Assembly (NCBI GenBank): GCA_949949005.1
Contig: CATLHM010000011.1
Location: 49,586 to 113,585 of the forward strand
Reading direction: 5' to 3'
Length of the DNA: 64,000 nucleotides
Origin: an uncultured Lachnospiraceae bacterium
GTDB taxonomy: Bacteria; Bacillota; Clostridia; Lachnospirales; Lachnospiraceae
Below are positions 43,654-51,822 of the stretch, in pieces. The notes below the pieces were generated by a model, which made no database searches, was not told where the DNA came from, and saw nothing but the letters and a program-made list of their open reading frames with translations. Numbering within the stretch: position 1 is the stretch's first letter; the number at the start of each line of letters is the position of its first letter. Both the position numbers and the translations under genes were made by a program.

Positions 43654-45300
43654 ATGAAAAGGAAAGCAGTTGCGATATTTCTTTGTATGGCGCTCCTTGC
43701 CGGTATGACGGCGGGCTGCGCAAACACCGGGGCAGAGCCGGAAAAAGAGCAGACAACAGGAACGGAAAATGCTGGTAGTGAGCAGGAGAGCAGTAGTAAG
43801 GCTCAGGAGGAAAGCGGCGGCCAGGAGTCGTCGAATCTGAATGCCGAGGGCTTCCCCATCGTAAACGAGCAGATCACCCTGACGGTATACGGACAGAGAG
43901 ACCAGAACCAGACAGAGTGGAAAAATATGCTGGTTATGCAGGAATACGAAAAAATGACGAATATCCATATGGACTTTCAGGAGGTACCGGCGGACGGATT
44001 CGCGGAGAATAAACAGCTTCTTTTTGCCTCCAACGAGCTTCCGGACGTGTTTCTGCGCAGCGCGATCAACCAGAATGAGGTTTCCACCTATGGGGTAGGC
44101 AGCGGACAGCTTATGATTCTGGATGATCTGATTGAGGAGTATGCGCCCAATCTGAAAAAGATATTTGATGAAAATCCGGCGATGAGAACGGCCTGTATGG
44201 CGGCGGACGGGCACATTTATACGATCCCCTTTATCAATACCAGCGCTACCGGAAAGATGGATTTCAAGCAGTGGATTAACACAAAATGGCTGGAAACCCT
44301 GGGTATGGAAATCCCCACTACCGTGGAGGAATTTAAGGAAGTACTGATTGCCTTCCGGGATGAGGATCCCAACGGAAACGGGGAGAAGGACGAGATCCCT
44401 CTGGGAATCAGGGAACCCTCCAGCGTATATGCACTGGGCGGGGCTTGGGGGCTGGGGCATCAGCTTCGGGATACCTATGACATTGATGAAAACGGCCAGA
44501 TCCATAACTGGCTCTGCGACGATAAATTTAAGGAGTACCTGATTTACTTAAACGACCTGTACCAGGAAGGGCTTTTGTGGCAGGAATATTATAAGAATGA
44601 CAGGCCTGCATGGCGCAGCAACCTCTCCGGCGAGCTGTTCGGGGCTATGTATATGCCTTACTCGGATGTGTTCTTAAATTGTGAACAGGATTACTCCGGG
44701 TATGAACCGCTGATCGGGCCTTACGGCGAAAAATTCTGGGCTGACGGTACTACCGGAGTGGAAACCGGATGCTACGCGCTCAGCAATACCTGTTCCGATC
44801 CTGCGGCGGCCATGCGCTGGGTAGACTATTTCTTCAGTGAAGAGGGCGGATTGTTTTTTGCTTTCGGGATAGAGGGGACCACCTATACCATGGACGAAAA
44901 CGCTCTTCCCGTGTTTAACGATGATATTCTCAACGCGGAGGAAGGCTTTATGACGGCCCTGGGCAAGATCAATATGGTACCTGGCGGCGGCTTCCCCTGC
45001 CTGAGAGTGGACGAGACGGACGGCGTAGTTGCCAGCCAGAGGACAAAGGATGCGGCGGCCATCCTGGCGCCCTACCTGCCGGAGGTTTATTATGCAAAGC
45101 CGGCAGTGAGCGCGGAGGAGACAGACCGGGTGGTAGCCATAGAACAGGATCTGAATACCTACAGAGATGAGGCCGTGACCAAGTTTATCATAGGGGAATG
45201 GGGATTTGATAAGTGGGATGAATACTGTCAGACTCTGGAGCAGATCGGTATCCGTGAGCTGGAAGGAATTTATCAGAATGCAATTGACGCCCTGAAGTAA
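43654..45300 (+). CDS. Extracellular solute-binding lipoprotein (LplA-like)
   Basis: 548 aa. Lipoprotein signal MKRKAVAIFLCMALLAGMTAGC with the lipobox Cys at 22, Glu/Ser-rich linker, then a sugar-binding domain. It shares NAEGFPIVNEQITL and an overall alignable sequence with the cassette A protein at 3561. AAGGAGGATGAGGT precedes the start. A strong intercistronic hairpin follows it, a usual device to keep binding-protein mRNA more abundant than permease mRNA. Ligand unknown, probably similar to that of cassette A. Confidence 0.93.
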   Translation: MKRKAVAIFLCMALLAGMTAGCANTGAEPEKEQTTGTENAGSEQESSSKAQEESGGQESSNLNAEGFPIVNEQITLTVYGQRDQNQTEWKNMLVMQEYEKMTNIHMDFQEVPADGFAENKQLLFASNELPDVFLRSAINQNEVSTYGVGSGQLMILDDLIEEYAPNLKKIFDENPAMRTACMAADGHIYTIPFINTSATGKMDFKQWINTKWLETLGMEIPTTVEEFKEVLIAFRDEDPNGNGEKDEIPLGIREPSSVYALGGAWGLGHQLRDTYDIDENGQIHNWLCDDKFKEYLIYLNDLYQEGLLWQEYYKNDRPAWRSNLSGELFGAMYMPYSDVFLNCEQDYSGYEPLIGPYGEKFWADGTTGVETGCYALSNTCSDPAAAMRWVDYFFSEEGGLFFAFGIEGTTYTMDENALPVFNDDILNAEEGFMTALGKINMVPGGGFPCLRVDETDGVVASQRTKDAAAILAPYLPEVYYAKPAVSAEETDRVVAIEQDLNTYRDEAVTKFIIGEWGFDKWDEYCQTLEQIGIRELEGIYQNAIDALK

Positions 45301-45308
45301 ATGAAACC

Positions 45309-45342
45309 GCGCCGCAATGCAAAAAAATAGGCATTGCGGCGC
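45309..45342 (+). terminator. Intercistronic hairpin after the binding-protein gene
   Basis: Perfect 12-bp stem GCGCCGCAATGC with GCATTGCGGCGC, 10-nt A-rich loop, no T-tract. Probably partial termination or 3'-end protection; cassette A lacks it. Confidence 0.7.
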
Positions 45343-45401
45343 AGTTTAAAAGCACAGTTTTGGAAATTTGGAACTGTCAGAGAGGGAAGGAAGGGATTCA
45401 T

Positions 45402-46319
45402 ATGCAAAACAAAATAAAAAAGCTGGGGAAAAGTATCCGGAAGAATATAGGCCTTTATGTCATGCTGGCGATTCCCCTGGCCTGGTATATTATTTTCAAA
45501 TATATCCCGATGTACGGCCTGCAGATCGCGTTCCGCCGGTTTAACCCGACGCTGGGAATCACCCAAAGCCCCTGGGTGGGGCTTACATATTTTAAACAGT
45601 TTTTTGATTCCTACTACTTTTGGGATATTTTGTGGAATACGGTGTCACTGAGCCTGTTTACCATGCTGGTAGGGTTTCCCATGCCCATCGTCCTGGCGCT
45701 GATTATCAATGAAATCAAAAATTTAAAATTTAAGAAAGCCATACAGAATATTACCTATATGCCTAATTTCCTGTCGGTGGTGGTGATCGTGAGTATGCTC
45801 ACCCTTTTTTCCAACAGGGATTACGGGCTGTTCAACAAGATAACGGGTTTGTTCGGATGCGCCCCAGTGGACTTTATGTCGAAGCCCGGTTACTTTCAGC
45901 CTCTGTATGTGTTTTCCAACGTATGGCAGTATATGGGCTTCAATGCGATCATTTATATAGCGGCCCTCTCCGGCGTAGACCAGGAGCTTTATGAGGCGGC
46001 GTCCATTGACGGGGCTACGAGAATGCAGAAGATTATCCATATTTCCCTTCCCTGTATCATGTCTACGATTATCGTCCTGTTTATCATGAGGATTGGCAAT
46101 TTAATGTCGGTGGGATTTGAAAAGGTTTATCTGATGCAGAACAGCGTCACCTTGTCTGCCAGCGAGGTTATCTCTACCTTTATCTACAAAAACGGCATCC
46201 AGAAGGGGCAGTTCTCCTATAGTACCGCCGTGGGGATGTTTAACTCGGTGATCAATTTTATTCTGCTGGTGAGCGCGAATTTTGTCAGTAAGAAAACCAC
46301 AAAAACAGGCTTATGGTAA
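45402..46319 (+). CDS. ABC transporter permease, LplB-like
   Basis: 305 aa, six predicted helices. N-terminal IPLAWYIIFKYIPMYGLQIAF block and coupling-loop YEAASIDGATRMQKIIHISLPC are clear. Start at 45402 after AAGGAAGGG; the open frame extends a further 42 nt upstream without a ribosome site. Paralog of 5220-6113. It ends 11 nt before the next permease start, which uses AAGGGGG overlapping its stop. Confidence 0.93.
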   Translation: MQNKIKKLGKSIRKNIGLYVMLAIPLAWYIIFKYIPMYGLQIAFRRFNPTLGITQSPWVGLTYFKQFFDSYYFWDILWNTVSLSLFTMLVGFPMPIVLALIINEIKNLKFKKAIQNITYMPNFLSVVVIVSMLTLFSNRDYGLFNKITGLFGCAPVDFMSKPGYFQPLYVFSNVWQYMGFNAIIYIAALSGVDQELYEAASIDGATRMQKIIHISLPCIMSTIIVLFIMRIGNLMSVGFEKVYLMQNSVTLSASEVISTFIYKNGIQKGQFSYSTAVGMFNSVINFILLVSANFVSKKTTKTGLW

Positions 46320-46330
46320 GGGGGACGAAG

Positions 46331-47224
46331 ATGGAGAGAGGAATTGGGAAGAACATTCACAGTGACAGAACCTTTGACATGGTCATGAATTTTCTCGGGG
46401 CGGTTATCATCCTGATCGTGCTCGTCCCGCTTATTTTTGTGCTGGCGGCCTCCTTTTCGGATCCGGATCTGGTCATTAAGGGAAAGGTGCTGTTCTGGCC
46501 TAAGGGGTTTACCACAAAAGCTTACACTCTTGTCTTTGAAAATCAGGATATATGGAGAGGATTTCGCAACACCTGCTTTTACACGGTGACAGGGACAGGA
46601 ATCAGCGTTATACTTACGATATTGGCAGCCTATCCCCTCTCAAGGAGGGAACTGGCCGGGCGGAATCTCCTTATGATGCTGATTCTTTTCACGATGTACT
46701 TTTCGGGAGGTATGATACCAACGTATCTGCTGGTTAAGGATCTGGGAATGTACAACAGTATCTGGGCGCTTCTGATTCCGGCGGCGCTCTCCACCTACAA
46801 TCTGATTGTGGCAAAGACCTTCTTTGAGAACAGTATCCCGGGAGAGCTCTATGAGTCGGCCCGGCTGGACGGGTGCGGGAATCTTGCCATGCTGGTGAGG
46901 ATCGTCCTGCCTTTGTCCAAAGCAATTCTGGCGGTTCTGGTGCTTTACTATGCGGTTGGGATATGGAACGCTTATTTTGACGCGCTGATCTATCTGCGGG
47001 ACGCAGACCTGCATCCGCTTCAGATCGTGCTTCGCAATATTCTGCTTCTGGGGCAGACGGAGCAGATGGGAACCAATGATGTGGGCATGGCGGAAAAGAT
47101 TAAAATGGCGGAAGCGGTGAAGTACTCCGCTATTGTGGTTTCCAGTATCCCGATGCTGCTCATTTATCCCTTTGTGCAGAAATATTTCGTCAAGGGCGTC
47201 ATGATCGGCGCGGTGAAGGGATGA
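46331..47224 (+). CDS. ABC transporter permease, LplC/YtcP-like
   Basis: 297 aa, six helices, coupling-loop motif YESARLDGCGNLAMLVRIVLPLS and the C-terminal PFVQKYFVKGVMIGAVKG shared with the cassette A protein at 6129. Start at 46331 chosen because AAGGGGG lies 7 nt upstream. Works with the preceding permease and an ATPase encoded elsewhere. Confidence 0.93.
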   Translation: MERGIGKNIHSDRTFDMVMNFLGAVIILIVLVPLIFVLAASFSDPDLVIKGKVLFWPKGFTTKAYTLVFENQDIWRGFRNTCFYTVTGTGISVILTILAAYPLSRRELAGRNLLMMLILFTMYFSGGMIPTYLLVKDLGMYNSIWALLIPAALSTYNLIVAKTFFENSIPGELYESARLDGCGNLAMLVRIVLPLSKAILAVLVLYYAVGIWNAYFDALIYLRDADLHPLQIVLRNILLLGQTEQMGTNDVGMAEKIKMAEAVKYSAIVVSSIPMLLIYPFVQKYFVKGVMIGAVKG

Positions 47225-47285
47225 AAAAACAGCCCACGCCAGCCATTTTACTATTGACTAAAACAGGAGAAATGAGGATTTTACT

Positions 47286-48836
47286 ATGGAAAAGAAACCC
47301 AATATCATCATTGTTATGACCGACCAGCAGCGGGCGGATCTGAGGAAAGCCTGCGGGTACGAACTGGACACCATGCCTTTTTTGGACGCGTGGGCGAAGG
47401 GAGGCGTGGATTTTGCCAGAGCTTACACACCCAATCCTACCTGTATGCCGGCCAGGGTCAGCATGTTTACCGGGCGCTTTAGCCAGTGCCATCAGGTGAG
47501 AACCAACCACAATGCCGCAGACGCGCTCTACACCAGGGATCTTCTGGATGTATTAAAGGAGAACGGCTATGTCACGGCTTTGTGTGGGAAAAACCATTCC
47601 CACCACGCGCCGGAGGACTTTGATTTTCATGAAACCTGCGGGCATCTGGGAAATGAAGGAGAGATCAATACCACTTTGGAGGAAATAGAGTTTGCCAAAT
47701 TTTTGGAGGGGACAGAGCATATGGAGATCCATTATCCGTCTCCGGGGGGAGTCACGGTTCAGCATCCCTACAGGAATGTTTCCTCCGCCCTGAAATTTAT
47801 AGATGAGGTGGAGGGCAGAGCGCCTTTCTTTGCCTGGGTATCCTTTGCGGAGCCCCACAATCCTTACCAGGTGCCGGAACCCTATTTTGATATGTTCCCT
47901 CCGGAGAGCCTTCCGGAAAGCAGCGCCGGGACAGAGGCCCTCAAAGAGAAGGGGGAGCGTTTCTCCTGGCTTCGCGGCGTATGGGAAAAGGTGCTGGGGA
48001 CAGACATCGAAAAGAGGATCAAGAGGGCCAGGTCGAATTATCACGGTATGCTGCGTCTGATCGACGACCAGTTTAAGCGGCTCATAGAAGGATTGCGTGA
48101 AAGGGGCCTGGAGGAGGATACAGTCGTGCTCTTTCTCTCCGACCACGGCGATTTTGTGGGGGAATATGGGCTGATACGAAAAGGCCCTGACCTTCCGGAT
48201 ATTCTCTGCCATATCCCTTTCATATGGAAAGGGCCGGGGATTGCGGCTCAGGGAAGGAGAGAGCAGGGCTTTGTCAATATCGTGGACATACTGCCTACGC
48301 TCTGTGAGTTGATCGGTGCGGAGACACCTTTCGGGTGCCAGGGAAAGAGTATTCTGCCTCTTCTTACAGGGGATAGGATACCGGAAAAGGAATTTGACTG
48401 TGCTTATGCGGAGAGCGGCTTCGGCGGCCTGTACTGGAATGAGGAAGACGCTCTTACCCTGACTGGGGAGGGAGCCTCCAATGAGATGGTTACCTTTGAC
48501 TGTTTGAATACCTGGACGCAGTGCGGACAGGTAAGATCCCTTTGGAAGGGGGATTACCATATCCAGTTAGATATGATGGGAACCGGATTTTTGTACTGCG
48601 TGGCAAATGATCCCCGGGAGCTGCATAATCTCTGGGATAAGGAGGAATTTGCCGCCGTTAAGAGCGAAATGCTGGGTGAGCTGGCATCCGCTATGATGCG
48701 GGCCCAGGATCCCCTTCCCGTGCCCCATTTCAGGTATCGCACGAAAGTCCACCCAAAGGGGTATTGGCGTCAGGAATACCAGGCTCCTGACCCGGGAGTG
48801 AGAACTATGGAGGCAATCGGGAAACGGCTGCTATGA
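47286..48836 (+). CDS. Sulfatase, Cys-type, cytosolic
   Basis: 516 aa. Metal-site D13-Q14 at the N-terminus and maturation signature C53-M-P-A-R57 followed by VSMFTGRF, CGKNHSHH, and LFLSDHGDFVGEYG. No signal peptide. It is only distantly similar to the cassette A sulfatase, so the two may act on different sulfate positions or sugars. A 61-nt gap from the permease with AGGAG before the ATG. Maturase not in window. Confidence 0.92.
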   Translation: MEKKPNIIIVMTDQQRADLRKACGYELDTMPFLDAWAKGGVDFARAYTPNPTCMPARVSMFTGRFSQCHQVRTNHNAADALYTRDLLDVLKENGYVTALCGKNHSHHAPEDFDFHETCGHLGNEGEINTTLEEIEFAKFLEGTEHMEIHYPSPGGVTVQHPYRNVSSALKFIDEVEGRAPFFAWVSFAEPHNPYQVPEPYFDMFPPESLPESSAGTEALKEKGERFSWLRGVWEKVLGTDIEKRIKRARSNYHGMLRLIDDQFKRLIEGLRERGLEEDTVVLFLSDHGDFVGEYGLIRKGPDLPDILCHIPFIWKGPGIAAQGRREQGFVNIVDILPTLCELIGAETPFGCQGKSILPLLTGDRIPEKEFDCAYAESGFGGLYWNEEDALTLTGEGASNEMVTFDCLNTWTQCGQVRSLWKGDYHIQLDMMGTGFLYCVANDPRELHNLWDKEEFAAVKSEMLGELASAMMRAQDPLPVPHFRYRTKVHPKGYWRQEYQAPDPGVRTMEAIGKRLL

Positions 48837-48901
48837 ACGATTCTTAGATAAGGAACAATAATCGACAAAGGGTAAGATTTCATACGCAAACAAGACAATT
48901 G

Positions 48902-48930
48902 TTGCACTTTACGTCCCAATGTGCTATAAT
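48902..48930 (+). promoter_or_regulatory. Promoter of the cobA-like gene
   Basis: TTGCAC-N17-TATAAT, close to consensus. Confidence 0.75.
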
Positions 48931-48985
48931 AATACGAAAATTTTGGAAAAACTGCCATTTGGCAGGTAATCCAGGAGGTAAAAAT

Positions 48986-49480
48986 ATGGGGCGTGGATTG
49001 GTAACGATATTCAATGGAGAGGGACACGGTAAGTCCTCCGCAGCTTTGGGGAGAGCAGTTTTGGCGGCGGCATCGGGAGAGAAGGTTTTTATCATCCGCT
49101 TTCTTAAGGGAAAGAATCTTTCAAATCCCGCCTTTTTCAACCGTCTTGAACCGGAGATCAAAATTTTCTGTTTTGAGAAGTCGGTGGGGAGCTTTGCGGA
49201 GCTCTCGGATCAACAGAAGGCGGACGAGATTGCCAACATCAGAAACGGACTTAATTTTGCAAAGAAAGTGATTGCCACCGGAGAGTGCGATCTTTTGATA
49301 CTGGATGAGATCCTGGGGCTGATTGACAATGACATTATTACCGTGGAGGATTTGAAAAATATTTTATTGGCCAGGGACGAGGATATGAGCATTATCCTCA
49401 CAGGAATCCACTTACCGGACGAGATCGCCACGGTAGCGGGTGAGGTTTCGAGGGTGGAAGGCGTAAAAATAAGACCATAA
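48986..49480 (+). CDS. CobA/CobO-like corrinoid adenosyltransferase
   Basis: 164 aa. Walker A variant GEGHGKSSAALG at residues 10-21, and DLLILDEILGLIDNDII with the acidic Walker B. ATP-binding fold of the CobA/BtuR family, which adenosylates cob(I)alamin or precursors. Slightly shorter than CobO proteins and without the usual N-terminal helix. No cobalamin pathway neighbours, so it may salvage imported corrinoid. Start at 48986 after CAGGAGG; own promoter and terminator. Confidence 0.82.
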   Translation: MGRGLVTIFNGEGHGKSSAALGRAVLAAASGEKVFIIRFLKGKNLSNPAFFNRLEPEIKIFCFEKSVGSFAELSDQQKADEIANIRNGLNFAKKVIATGECDLLILDEILGLIDNDIITVEDLKNILLARDEDMSIILTGIHLPDEIATVAGEVSRVEGVKIRP

Positions 49481-49497
49481 TTAAATGATGATTTTTT

Positions 49498-49546
49498 GGA
49501 AGCGGCGGATTATCCTTTCGGGGTGATACTGCCGCTTCCTCTTTTT
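49498..49546 (+). terminator. Terminator of the cobA-like gene
   Basis: 9-bp outer stem GGAAGCGGC with GCCGCTTCC, partial inner pairing, then TCTTTTTG. The dispersed repeat begins within 2 nt. Confidence 0.85.
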
Positions 49547-49547
49547 G

Positions 49548-49617
49548 TGCGCAGGCCCGTGCATAAAGCGCTACAGCGCTTGGAAATATGCCGCTAAAGC
49601 GGCGCACGGGACGCGCG
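49548..49617. repeat. Three-way-junction dispersed repeat, copy 2
   Basis: Outer stem CCCGTGC (49556) with GCACGGG (49604), hairpin AAGCGC-TACA-GCGCTT, hairpin GCCGCT-AA-AGCGGC. Second copy of 27449-27517, also immediately after a T-tract. Confidence 0.88.
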
Positions 49618-49674
49618 GCGCACCTTTTGCAAGAAAAGGAGCAGGAATTCAGCAAAAGAAAGACCTGTCCATCG

Positions 49675-49703
49675 TTGACAGCGCCGGGGCATAGTGTTAT
49701 GAT
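49675..49703 (+). promoter_or_regulatory. Promoter of the dapA-dapB operon
   Basis: TTGACA-N17-TATGAT, near-perfect, 30 nt ahead of the riboswitch. Confidence 0.85.
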
Positions 49704-49729
49704 ATTTTTAATTTCAATTTCATAGATTT

Positions 49730-49925
49730 ATGAGGTAGAGGTTGCGTGTTTTATGAGTAGTTTTTTGGATGTGGCAGGCACAGCGGAAGGAAAACGAAAG
49801 GAAAAAACGCCGAAAGGGTTTGAGTTCCTGCAAATCAGATCCTTGGGCATACGGCCAAGAACCGTATGACTGTCATCAGCGGTCTGAGACGCTGATGGGG
49901 CGCTATCCGATGAAGAGTATCTAAA
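49730..49925 (+). promoter_or_regulatory. Lysine riboswitch (L box)
   Basis: Leader contains L-box landmarks in order: AGAGGTTGCG, ATGAGTAG, GCCGAAAGGG, CTTGGGCATACGGCCAAG hairpin, GACTGTCAT, and GGGGCGCTATC near the 3' strand of P1. Followed by an intrinsic terminator and a diaminopimelate-pathway operon. Lysine binding should favour the terminator. Confidence 0.9.
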
Positions 49926-49931
49926 GTAGTC

Positions 49932-49959
49932 GGTGCGCATTTCATGTGCATCTTTTTTT
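49932..49959 (+). terminator. Riboswitch-controlled terminator
   Basis: TGCGCA with TGTGCA stem (one G-T pair) and seven T, 79 nt before dapA. Confidence 0.8.
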
Positions 49960-50037
49960 GAAGCATTTTTCGGTAGCTTTTAGGTAGGAGGCCCACGCGC
50001 CAAGGGAGCGCGGGTTGATCGTAAGGAGGGAAAATTT

Positions 50038-50925
50038 ATGGCTGTTTTTACTGGCGCAGGAGTTGCCATCGTGACACCTTTTAAGGAAAACGGGGAAGTT
50101 GACTATGAGAAATTTGCGGAGCTGATCGAGTATCAGATCGCGGAGGGAACGGATGCGATTATCGTCTGCGGAACCACAGGGGAGTCCTCGACTCTGACCC
50201 ATGAGGAGCATATTGACGTGATCGCCTATTGCGTGAAGCAGGTAAAGGGGAGAATTCCGGTTGTGGCAGGTACGGGCTCCAACTGTACGGAGACTGCGAT
50301 CTATCTCTCTACTGAGGCACAAAAGGCAGGGGCGGATGGGCTGCTTCTGGTTTCGCCCTATTACAACAAGGCTACCCAGAAGGGACTCTATCTGCATTAC
50401 AAGTCGGTTGCGGATTCCGTGAAGATTCCCTGCATCCTCTATAACGTGCCCAGCCGCACGGGCTGCAACATCCTGCCGGAAACCGCGGCGAAGCTCTGTA
50501 AGGAAGTGGAGAATATCGTAGGCGTTAAGGAGGCCAGCGGCAATATCAGCCAGATCACCAAGCTGATGGCTCTCTCAGAGGGCAAGGTGGAGCTCTATTC
50601 CGGCAACGACGATCAGATCGTGCCCTTGCTTGCCCTGGGCGGAAAAGGCGTGATCTCCGTGCTCTCCAATGTGGCTCCGAAGCAGACCCATGATATCTGC
50701 GCCAAGTTCTTCGCAGGGGATGTGGCGGGAAGCTGTGCGGAGCAGCTTAGGGCGATTCCGCTTTGCAGCGCACTTTTTAGCGAGGTGAATCCGATCCCTG
50801 TGAAAAAGGCGCTGACCCTGATGGGAAAGATCGGGGGGACGCTGCGTATGCCTCTGACCGAGATGGAGGAGGAAAACGCCCAGAATCTGGAAAAGGCAAT
50901 GAAAGAGTACGGAATCTTATCGTAA
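50038..50925 (+). CDS. dapA: 4-hydroxy-tetrahydrodipicolinate synthase
   Basis: 295 aa TIM-barrel enzyme condensing pyruvate with aspartate semialdehyde, the committed step to diaminopimelate and lysine. Motifs: GTTGESSTLTHEEH, catalytic Tyr in LLVSPYYNKATQKGLYLHY, Schiff-base Lys in GVKEASGNI, and GNDDQIVPLLALGGKGVISV. AAGGAGGG precedes the start. Controlled by the lysine riboswitch upstream; dapB follows after 55 nt. Confidence 0.97.
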   Translation: MAVFTGAGVAIVTPFKENGEVDYEKFAELIEYQIAEGTDAIIVCGTTGESSTLTHEEHIDVIAYCVKQVKGRIPVVAGTGSNCTETAIYLSTEAQKAGADGLLLVSPYYNKATQKGLYLHYKSVADSVKIPCILYNVPSRTGCNILPETAAKLCKEVENIVGVKEASGNISQITKLMALSEGKVELYSGNDDQIVPLLALGGKGVISVLSNVAPKQTHDICAKFFAGDVAGSCAEQLRAIPLCSALFSEVNPIPVKKALTLMGKIGGTLRMPLTEMEEENAQNLEKAMKEYGILS

Positions 50926-50980
50926 ACGATAAAATAATTTGTCGTTTACTGTATAAGTGGAAAGGCAAAGGTACTGATAT

Positions 50981-51736
50981 ATGGTAAATGTGATATTACA
51001 TGGCTGCAATGGCAGGATGGGGAAAATGATTATTGGTCTTGCCAAAGAAGATCCGGAGATTTCCATTGTGGCAGGAGTGGATGCCCTGGATGATGGATCC
51101 TGCCCTTTTCCGGTATTTAAGAGCATGGAGGAATGCAAGATCAAAGGGGATGTGGTCATTGATTTCAGTGTGGCGGCAGCAGTGGACACACTTCTGGATT
51201 ACTGCATCCGGGAGAAAACTCCCTGTGTGCTCTGCACCACGGGATTGAGCGGGGAGCAGCTTGATAAGATGAAGGAGGCGGCCTTAGTGACTGCGATCCT
51301 GAAATCCGCCAATATGTCCCTTGGCATCAATCTGCTGATGAAGCTGCTTAAGGAAGCGGCGGCAGTTTTGGCCCCCGCCGGGTTTGATATCGAGATCGTG
51401 GAAAAACACCACAGGATGAAGCTGGACGCTCCCAGCGGTACGGCCCTTGCTCTGGGGGACTCCGTAAAGGAGGCCCTTGACGGGGAATATGAGAATGTCT
51501 ATGACCGCAGTGCAAGGAGGCAGCAGCGCCCACAGAAGGAGATCGGCTATTCGGCGGTCAGGGGCGGTACCATTGTGGGAGAGCATGACGTGATCTTTGC
51601 CGGGGCGGACGAGGTGGTAACCTTCTCCCACACCGCTTATTCCAGAGGGGTTTTTGGAAAGGGAGCCATCCAGGCCGCAAAATTTTTGAAGGGAAAAGAG
51701 GCAGGCCTTTACGACATGAGTGATGTGATCGGGTAA
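50981..51736 (+). CDS. dapB: 4-hydroxy-tetrahydrodipicolinate reductase
   Basis: 251 aa NAD(P)H-dependent reductase acting directly after DapA. Dinucleotide motif GCNGRMGKMI at the N-terminus (starts MVNVILHG), substrate/catalytic motif EIVEKHHRMKLDAPSGTA, and GGTIVGEHDVIFAG. Slightly shorter than proteobacterial DapB, as in other clostridia. Start ATG at 50981 has AAAGGCAAAGG upstream. Confidence 0.96.
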   Translation: MVNVILHGCNGRMGKMIIGLAKEDPEISIVAGVDALDDGSCPFPVFKSMEECKIKGDVVIDFSVAAAVDTLLDYCIREKTPCVLCTTGLSGEQLDKMKEAALVTAILKSANMSLGINLLMKLLKEAAAVLAPAGFDIEIVEKHHRMKLDAPSGTALALGDSVKEALDGEYENVYDRSARRQQRPQKEIGYSAVRGGTIVGEHDVIFAGADEVVTFSHTAYSRGVFGKGAIQAAKFLKGKEAGLYDMSDVIG

Positions 51737-51822
51737 GCATGAAAACGGCCCGGGGATTTTTACCCTGGGCATTTGCTGTGCGCAGGCAGGCGTGGCGGCT
51801 TTACAGAAAGGGGAATGCAAAA

